Of a DNA stretch of 37,471 nucleotides, positions 33,444 to 37,471 are shown piece by piece. Below the pieces are notes generated by a model that did no database searches, was not told where the DNA came from, and saw only the letters and a list, made by a program, of their open reading frames with translations. Origin of the DNA: Helicobacteraceae bacterium (lineage in GTDB: Bacteria > Campylobacterota > Campylobacteria > Campylobacterales > SZUA-545); NCBI GenBank assembly GCA_031275395.1, contig JAISOU010000015.1, positions 1 through 37,471 on the forward strand. The letters are read 5' to 3'. Each line of letters begins with the position of its first letter. Within the stretch, counting starts at the first letter, position 1. The position numbers and the translations under genes are program-made.

Positions 33444-35599
33444 GGCTGAACCTGATAAAAACTTTCGCCCGACGGAAGCGAATAGATCGAACCGTCGGGA
33501 CGAAGGTAATCGTTTATGTATTCTATTTTGGCGATCTTGGCGTAGCCTTTGCGGATATAGCAATAATTCATAGCCTCTCCGTAATAGTAATTCGACTCGT
33601 CTTTATAACCGCAATAAACGCCAAAGCCTATATCTCGCGCAAAGCAAGAGGAGTTAACAACATAAATCGACGAACAATTTGTATGATCTCCGTCAGAGTA
33701 GCAATCGCCTGTTTGATAAGCGCAATACTGATAACTATTGCCTCCAGAATAAACGGAGCCGCTTGCATACGGAGTAGCTAACGATATATTAAGAACGTTG
33801 TTATTCCAACGATAAACGGTGTTAGAATATGTTAGAGATAGATCGTTTACCGTTACGGGATTACTCGCTCTTGCAAACGTCCCCTTATTAGCATAAGGCA
33901 CAGTTTGCTCCGAATTGTAATAACTATCGCCGTTAGGATAGATTTTATCCGTTTGAGAGATTGTCGTATCAATAAAATACAACCTAACCCTTAACGAACT
34001 TCGCAGATTGCTATCGTCATGAACCCAGCCGTCGCTCTCTTCTTTGTGAGGGAAGTTTTGGTTAGCGCGAGAGCAATTTGTTAAATATACGCGCTCTTTT
34101 GTAACGGGATCGAGAAAGTAATCGCGCTCTTGTCTGTAGCTTTGATTGACGATAAAGTCGTGTTCGTAATCGCAAAACTCTTGTTCTATCAAGAGTTCGT
34201 CGCTAACGGGCTTGCAGTTTGTAGCATAGCCGACTGTGCCGTCCGCTTGATTATAAGCTATTCGCTTATTAACGATCACTTTGCCGTTAGCGTTTTGATG
34301 AGAGCAAGTAGCGGTCGTCAGATAATGATTATAAACCGTTTCGCTGTCGCGGCAACCAGTAGCGTAATTGCGTTCGCCGTTATATAGATAATATAACCGT
34401 TCTTGCTCAAAGGTTTTATTAACTAAGAAATCGTGTCGCTGTTCGCAACCTTCATAGGTTGCTTCAAGCGAAACGTTCTGATCGTCGTATTGGCAACCCT
34501 TAACTTCAAGCGTCTTATCGCCCAATCTTGTCATTGTCCGATAATTCAAAATTACGTTAAGGTTTGCAACGTCGATCAGGTTTTTGCAAACGCCGTTATA
34601 TTCTCTATAAGTAACGATAGGACTTGTAACGTCGCTGTTTTGGCAACCTGTTAGATACTTAGCCGCGCCGCCTTGATCTAATTCGTCTAGGCTGTCGGCT
34701 TTTACTTGTAAAGCGAAAGTGAAATAACAAAGCCCAACCTCTTTACTCTCTATGCGTTGGATAAACTCCGCGAACTCCGCTTCAGTCTCGTCGCTATAGC
34801 GCATCCAGCTTTGAGCCGTTCTACGTTTATCGTCTAGGATCGCAAACGCTTTATCGGTTGATACCGTTTGCCATTGGGAGTAGATCGTAAATTCGCATTG
34901 AAGGCGTAGTATCTCGTCTAACATTTTAGACGTTGTGTTATCTTCATAACTCTTGATTGAGAGCCAAGCGGCGTATCTGATAGAAGCGCCTTCAAAAATC
35001 TGATAAGGCTTGTTATCGGGAAAAACTATATCAGCGCCGCTAAGCAAATCTTGAAAAAAATTAGCGTGGCGCTGATATAGTTCTTTCGCGTTGAGATAAC
35101 TTGAGAGAAAAGAGCAGAGATTATCGCCGATTAAGCGGCGAGGGCGATAGTCGCTTAATCTGCTCTTGAGTTCGCGCGAGGCTTCCTCTAAGATCGTTTC
35201 GGCTCTTAGAGCTTTATTGCGACCAATGCTTTGCAAAGCCGCTAATTCGTCTAATAGACCAGCTTCTGTGGTTGTGATCGCTAAATAGTGTTTGTTGCGA
35301 TAGCTAAACTTAAAGCGAGCGTGCCAGCGGCGATTGATCGCTTCGGCTATTTCGTTATTACGAATTGATTCGCTTTCAAGTTGCGATTCTTTAACGCGGC
35401 GAATGTGCGCCGTAACGATTACGTTAGGCGGTAGTTGTCTAATCGCTTCATTACGCGCCCGATGATATTGCGACATTAAATTGTCGTCCATACCCGTATA
35501 ATCTTTGCCGCTAATCTGAAAGACTGCGGCTAAATGCCCGTTTTTTAGGACTAGCGTATCGTTTAAGCCGTTAGGAGCTATGCCCACAACGGCGAGCAT
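33440..35599 (-). CDS. chimera: VirB4/TrbE N-terminal domain fused to a Cys-rich repeat domain
   Basis: 719 residues. Residues 1 to about 315 match the N-terminal domain of VirB4-type ATPases (LVLKNGHLAAVFQISGKDYT, then RRPRRLIGDN-like and SDETEAEFAEFIQRI segments). Reading upstream of ATG 35599, the frame already shows WWKPLPKLPRVED, so the native start is lost; an in-frame TAG precedes it. The ATPase domain is absent: no Walker A or B. After DSLDELDQGGAAKYL the sequence changes to a Cys-rich region with a repeat of about 45-50 residues (Y.TGC..S, ..C.[HY].HDF.VN...QER.YYL). It then enters a Tyr/Asn/Ser-rich part and ends SFYQVQP. Nothing suggests an enzymatic role. I infer an in-frame deletion fusing two former genes. 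Confidence 0.65.
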   Translation of the reverse strand: MLAVVGIAPNGLNDTLVLKNGHLAAVFQISGKDYTGMDDNLMSQYHRARNEAIRQLPPNVIVTAHIRRVKESQLESESIRNNEIAEAINRRWHARFKFSYRNKHYLAITTTEAGLLDELAALQSIGRNKALRAETILEEASRELKSRLSDYRPRRLIGDNLCSFLSSYLNAKELYQRHANFFQDLLSGADIVFPDNKPYQIFEGASIRYAAWLSIKSYEDNTTSKMLDEILRLQCEFTIYSQWQTVSTDKAFAILDDKRRTAQSWMRYSDETEAEFAEFIQRIESKEVGLCYFTFALQVKADSLDELDQGGAAKYLTGCQNSDVTSPIVTYREYNGVCKNLIDVANLNVILNYRTMTRLGDKTLEVKGCQYDDQNVSLEATYEGCEQRHDFLVNKTFEQERLYYLYNGERNYATGCRDSETVYNHYLTTATCSHQNANGKVIVNKRIAYNQADGTVGYATNCKPVSDELLIEQEFCDYEHDFIVNQSYRQERDYFLDPVTKERVYLTNCSRANQNFPHKEESDGWVHDDSNLRSSLRVRLYFIDTTISQTDKIYPNGDSYYNSEQTVPYANKGTFARASNPVTVNDLSLTYSNTVYRWNNNVLNISLATPYASGSVYSGGNSYQYCAYQTGDCYSDGDHTNCSSIYVVNSSCFARDIGFGVYCGYKDESNYYYGEAMNYCYIRKGYAKIAKIEYINDYLRPDGSIYSLPSGESFYQVQP

Positions 35600-35841
35600 A
35601 TCCTCTACGCGAGGAAGTTTCGGCAGAGGTTTCCACCACTTTAACGGCTAAATCCGCGAGTTTTGCGGATAATTATTAACAATAATTTGAAAGCGTTACC
35701 GCTTACTTTATTAAGGATTTCGTCAAAGACGAAGTTGGGGATTTGTGTTGCATTCACGCTATGCATTGGCGATCTCTGCTTCAAGGAAGTTTGGTTCTTC
35801 CTTTAAGTTCTTTAGGGTCAAGCGTTGAGCCGACAAGCCGC
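35600..35841. other. non-coding remains upstream of the VirB4 fusion
   Basis: The first ~40 bases still encode the VirB4 N-terminus on the minus strand. The rest holds small hairpins: ATCCGC/GCGGAT (near 35650-35670), TTCGTC/GACGAA (near 35717-35731) and AAGGAAG/CTTCCTT (near 35783-35803). No gene seen. Confidence 0.4.
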
Positions 35842-35880
35842 ATTCTCCCGTACGATTTTCAAGAGAATGACAATTATGTT
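35842..35880 (+). repeat. 39-bp direct repeat, right copy
   Basis: Second copy of 29804-29842, same orientation, differing only in the four bases after ATTCTCCCG. Lies between the truncated TraG gene and the truncated VirB4 5' end. Confidence 0.6.
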
Positions 35881-35915
35881 AACCGCCTACGGTGGACGCT
35901 TGCTAAAAAATGCGC

Positions 35916-36710
35916 TTAAAACGCAAGCCAAGCGGCGGCGAGATCACACCCGCCCCCCCCTGCCCCCCGCCCTCGAGGGCGGGGGAAGCGGACGGCGGCG
36001 CAATCAAGATCTTTAATCAATTCTTGCAATTCGCCCGTAGTCATAGTAAAGGCGCGAATATCGGGCATTGACGTTTCGCCGTCGCGATCGATAAGATATA
36101 GGGCGAAAAAAGCAAACATATTTTTCGCCTCTAAAATCCAGTGTTCGTCGTTCTTAGATCGGGATTGCATAATCAATTCCGCGACTTGATAAACAAGCTG
36201 GACAATCAAAGTCCATTCGCTCGGCAACATTGCGCTTGCAAATGGATTAAATCCCGCCTTATTTTCCTTCGAGGCGGGATCAAAGATTAAAACCTTTGAA
36301 TAGCGCGATCGGAACTTAGCCGTCTTTTGGCTAATTTCGCCCTTAATATCAAGGGCGACAATCGAGCCTTCATAGGCTAAAACATTCGGAATAACGACGC
36401 TTGCCGTCTTGCCCGTTCCCGGAGGCGCTACGCAAAGCGTAGAGAGCGGCTTTGCGGAGCGAATAAATCGTCCGCTATTAAGCCCTAATATCACGCCCTC
36501 TTTTGCCCTTAAACCCGCCTTTTTAATCTCGCTTTCGCTTGCCCAATGCGCCGAGCCGTATTCGTCTTTGGCGCGAAAGGCAAGCATTGCGCCGATTAGG
36601 AAAAAGGGCAAAGAGATTGCGATCCCGATGTAAGCGCTTAGAGCAAGCCACGTTTTAGGCGATTTGAGCCGTTGCGCTTTTAGCTGATCTAGTATCAGAT
36701 CTCTATCCAA
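35916..36710 (-). pseudogene. virD4: VirD4/TraG-type coupling protein, truncated
   Basis: Coupling ATPase that feeds DNA to the secretion channel. Visible: one hydrophobic segment (about 21-45), DEYGSAHWASESEIKKAGL, SGRFIRSAKPLSTLCVAPPG with Walker A APPGTGKT at 95-102, then VVIPNVLAYEGSIVALDIKG and NPFASAMLPSEW. Genuine sequence ends near TMTTGELQELIKDL (about residue 236, position 36005). The last ~30 residues (FPRPRGRGAGGGGCDL) are read through a GC-rich repeat. Walker B and all later motifs are missing; the family is usually around 600 residues. The start is a TTG at 36710, with AGGAGG about 30 bases upstream; a non-standard start closer to it is possible, and the N-terminus may also be shortened by the neighbouring IS remnant. 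Confidence 0.8.
35964..35985. repeat. perfect 22-bp GC palindrome at the break of traG
   Basis: CCCCCGCCCTC and its exact complement GAGGGCGGGGG meet at a CTCGAG core. A run of eight C lies just to the left (35953-35960). Composition is far from the surroundings. TraG similarity stops about 25 bases to the right, so this element appears to have interrupted the gene. Confidence 0.7.
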
Positions 36711-36789
36711 GCTAATCTTGAACAGCCGTTTATACCTCCTGCAAGGTATAGACGCTTATTCTCCCGTTCTCCTCTTACGGATACCCTTA

Positions 36790-36877
36790 GGTAAATAATA
36801 ACAATCGAAATGTCGCTCTAAACAAGTATGACTATCTTGGCTGCTCAACAACGGTAAATAATAACAATCGAAATGTC
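36790..36877 (-). repeat. 25-bp direct repeat (two copies) within the transposase remnant
   Basis: 36790-36814 and 36853-36877 are identical and encode HFDCYYLP in both cases. A 38-base segment lies between them. The repeat is explained by internal duplication of transposase coding sequence. Confidence 0.7.
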
Positions 36878-37156
36878 CAAGCTCTCCGGTTCTCTTCTTG
36901 ATTATCAATCGCTTGTTTCTTTTCTCTTTTGGCTTTAGTCTGTTGATATTGTAGCGAACAAAGAGATTATAGATCGAGGATAGACTTAGGAAGCAAAGCT
37001 TCGTAAATCTCGTATCGATTGAAACCTTTAGCTCTAAGCTCTTTAATCTTCTCTGGTAATCGATTGAACAAGATTTACAAGGTTAAGTTCCGTTTCGCTT
37101 ACGTAAGGTTGGGTAGAGCGTCTTTTCTCTTTAGCTTGTTCGTATTCCTCGACTTA

Positions 37157-37175
37157 AGTCTCTTTATTCGTTCTC
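37157..37175 (+). repeat. 19-bp direct repeat, right copy
   Basis: Identical to 29707-29725. On the minus strand, in the transposase remnant, it would encode RERIKRL. Confidence 0.6.
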
Positions 37176-37226
37176 TATGAACGGTATTGTCGCTTTTGGC
37201 GTTGAACATGTCAATCCTTTCTTTTA

Positions 37227-37322
37227 GATTGATCAAAGCAATCCTTTATTTTGTTTTAGATTGATCAAATCAATCCCTGATTTTCTGTTCAATTGATCAA
37301 AGAGATCAGTCTTTTATCGTTT
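37227..37322. repeat. three tandem 32-bp units with palindromic cores (iteron/operator-like)
   Basis: Cores at 37227-37243, 37259-37275 and 37291-37307 start exactly 32 bp apart. The middle one, GATTGATCAAATCAATC, is a perfect 7-bp inverted repeat around CAA; the first and third are degenerate but keep TTGATCAAA. A degenerate unit may precede at about 37201. The 32-bp period is close to three helical turns, so sites would lie on one face of the DNA, as with iterons of replication origins or operators of a dimeric repressor. Confidence 0.65.
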
Positions 37323-37382
37323 TCTTTTTAGATTAACGCTTTTATCTTGTCAATACTAACGTATCGCCTCATATCGCTTTGA

Positions 37383-37430
37383 ATACGATCAATGTATGAC
37401 TCTGATATACGATTAACGTATGGCTTTGAT
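37383..37430. repeat. two tandem 24-bp units
   Basis: 37383-37406 and 37407-37430 agree at 20 of 24 positions. The second contains ATACG-n5-CGTAT, a perfect 5-bp inverted repeat; a degenerate related sequence (TAACGTATCG) lies near 37357. With the 32-bp array just to the left this makes a dense binding-site region at the edge of the window. Confidence 0.55.
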
Positions 37431-37471
37431 AAAAGCGTCAACGAAATGATTGGGTTGGACAATTGCCCGCG

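Larger units (their letters stand above)
29707..37175. mobile_element. decayed conjugative/integrative island (approximate extent)
   Basis: Between two copies of a perfect 19-bp direct repeat lie remnants of a type IV secretion region (VirD4/TraG, VirB4, VirB11, ArdC-like), a repeat-bounded two-gene cassette, several duplicated short sequences and an IS remnant. No integrase or relaxase gene is visible. Several genes are truncated or fused, so it is probably no longer self-transmissible. The true right boundary may lie outside the window, because repeat arrays continue to the edge. Confidence 0.5.
36756..37190 (-). pseudogene. IS481-like transposase remnant, multiply frameshifted
   Basis: Pieces in three frames on the minus strand. 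EEYEQAKEKRRSTQPYVSET comes first, then LPEKIKELRAKGFNRYEIYE. IYNLFVRYNINRLKPKEKRN and KKRTGELGHFDCYYLP follow; this last segment is the start of a DDE integrase core as in IS481/IS3-type transposases. A second partial copy, ERHFDCYYLPKG then RKRRTGE and stop, follows, so part of the gene is duplicated. The catalytic DDE triad is not complete. No terminal inverted repeats were identified. Confidence 0.5.

Noticed and set aside
36790-36877. Two identical 25-bp repeats with a 38-bp spacer, CRISPR-like at first sight
   Set aside because: Only two copies, no cas genes, and both repeats encode HFDCYYLP of a transposase remnant, so a coding duplication explains them.

Overview
The window looks like a chromosomal segment of a Campylobacterota (Epsilonproteobacteria) lineage. 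The main evidence is gene order: obgE-proB-fmt-birA-parA-parB-atpF'-atpF-atpH-atpA-atpG-atpD-atpC followed by tolQ-tolR-tolA-tolB-pal-cpoB is the arrangement known from Helicobacter, Campylobacter and relatives, including a short ProB without PUA domain, paired b/b' ATP synthase subunits, and the a and c subunits located elsewhere. Base composition is higher in GC than most relatives, and CGATCG/GCGATCGC words are very frequent. I cannot name a species.

Region 1 (1-4.5 kb): the 5' end of an ogt-like gene runs off the left edge. hisD follows, with a small membrane protein directly behind it, then an AT-rich orphan gene on the minus strand and argG. Region 2 (4.5-8.3 kb, minus strand): two adjacent RCC1-repeat lipoproteins with 7 and 14 repeats, which fits one and two seven-bladed propellers. 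Region 3 (8.5-11.8 kb, minus strand): a three-gene operon of unknown function. It encodes a TusA-like domain fused to a di-iron ferritin-like domain, an acyl-CoA-dehydrogenase-fold flavoprotein with Ala where the catalytic Glu should be, and a PhnD-type binding protein without any export signal. This is my main candidate for an undescribed pathway.

Region 4 (12-27.3 kb, plus strand): a dense housekeeping block with several gene overlaps. It covers ribosome assembly GTPase, proline synthesis, initiator tRNA formylation, biotin ligase, chromosome partition, F1 and stator subunits of ATP synthase, and the Tol-Pal envelope system. Region 5 (27.3-29.8 kb): a broken membrane-protein gene, then an encapsulated-ferritin cargo gene and its encapsulin shell gene (iron storage nanocompartment), then a damaged small lipoprotein gene.

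Region 6 (29.7-37.5 kb): a decayed mobile island. It holds remnants of a conjugative type IV secretion system on the minus strand: a truncated VirD4/TraG, a VirB4 N-terminus fused to a Cys-rich repeat domain, a 33-codon ORF, VirB11, a small acidic protein and a truncated ArdC-like protein. A DUF4160/DUF2442 gene pair with a near-consensus promoter sits between two ~235-bp inverted repeats, about 95% identical by hand alignment. An 11-bp-phased ATATG array lies upstream of that promoter. The right end carries a frameshifted IS481-like transposase remnant and two repeat arrays that look like iterons or operators. All function calls come from reading motifs by eye; no database search was run.
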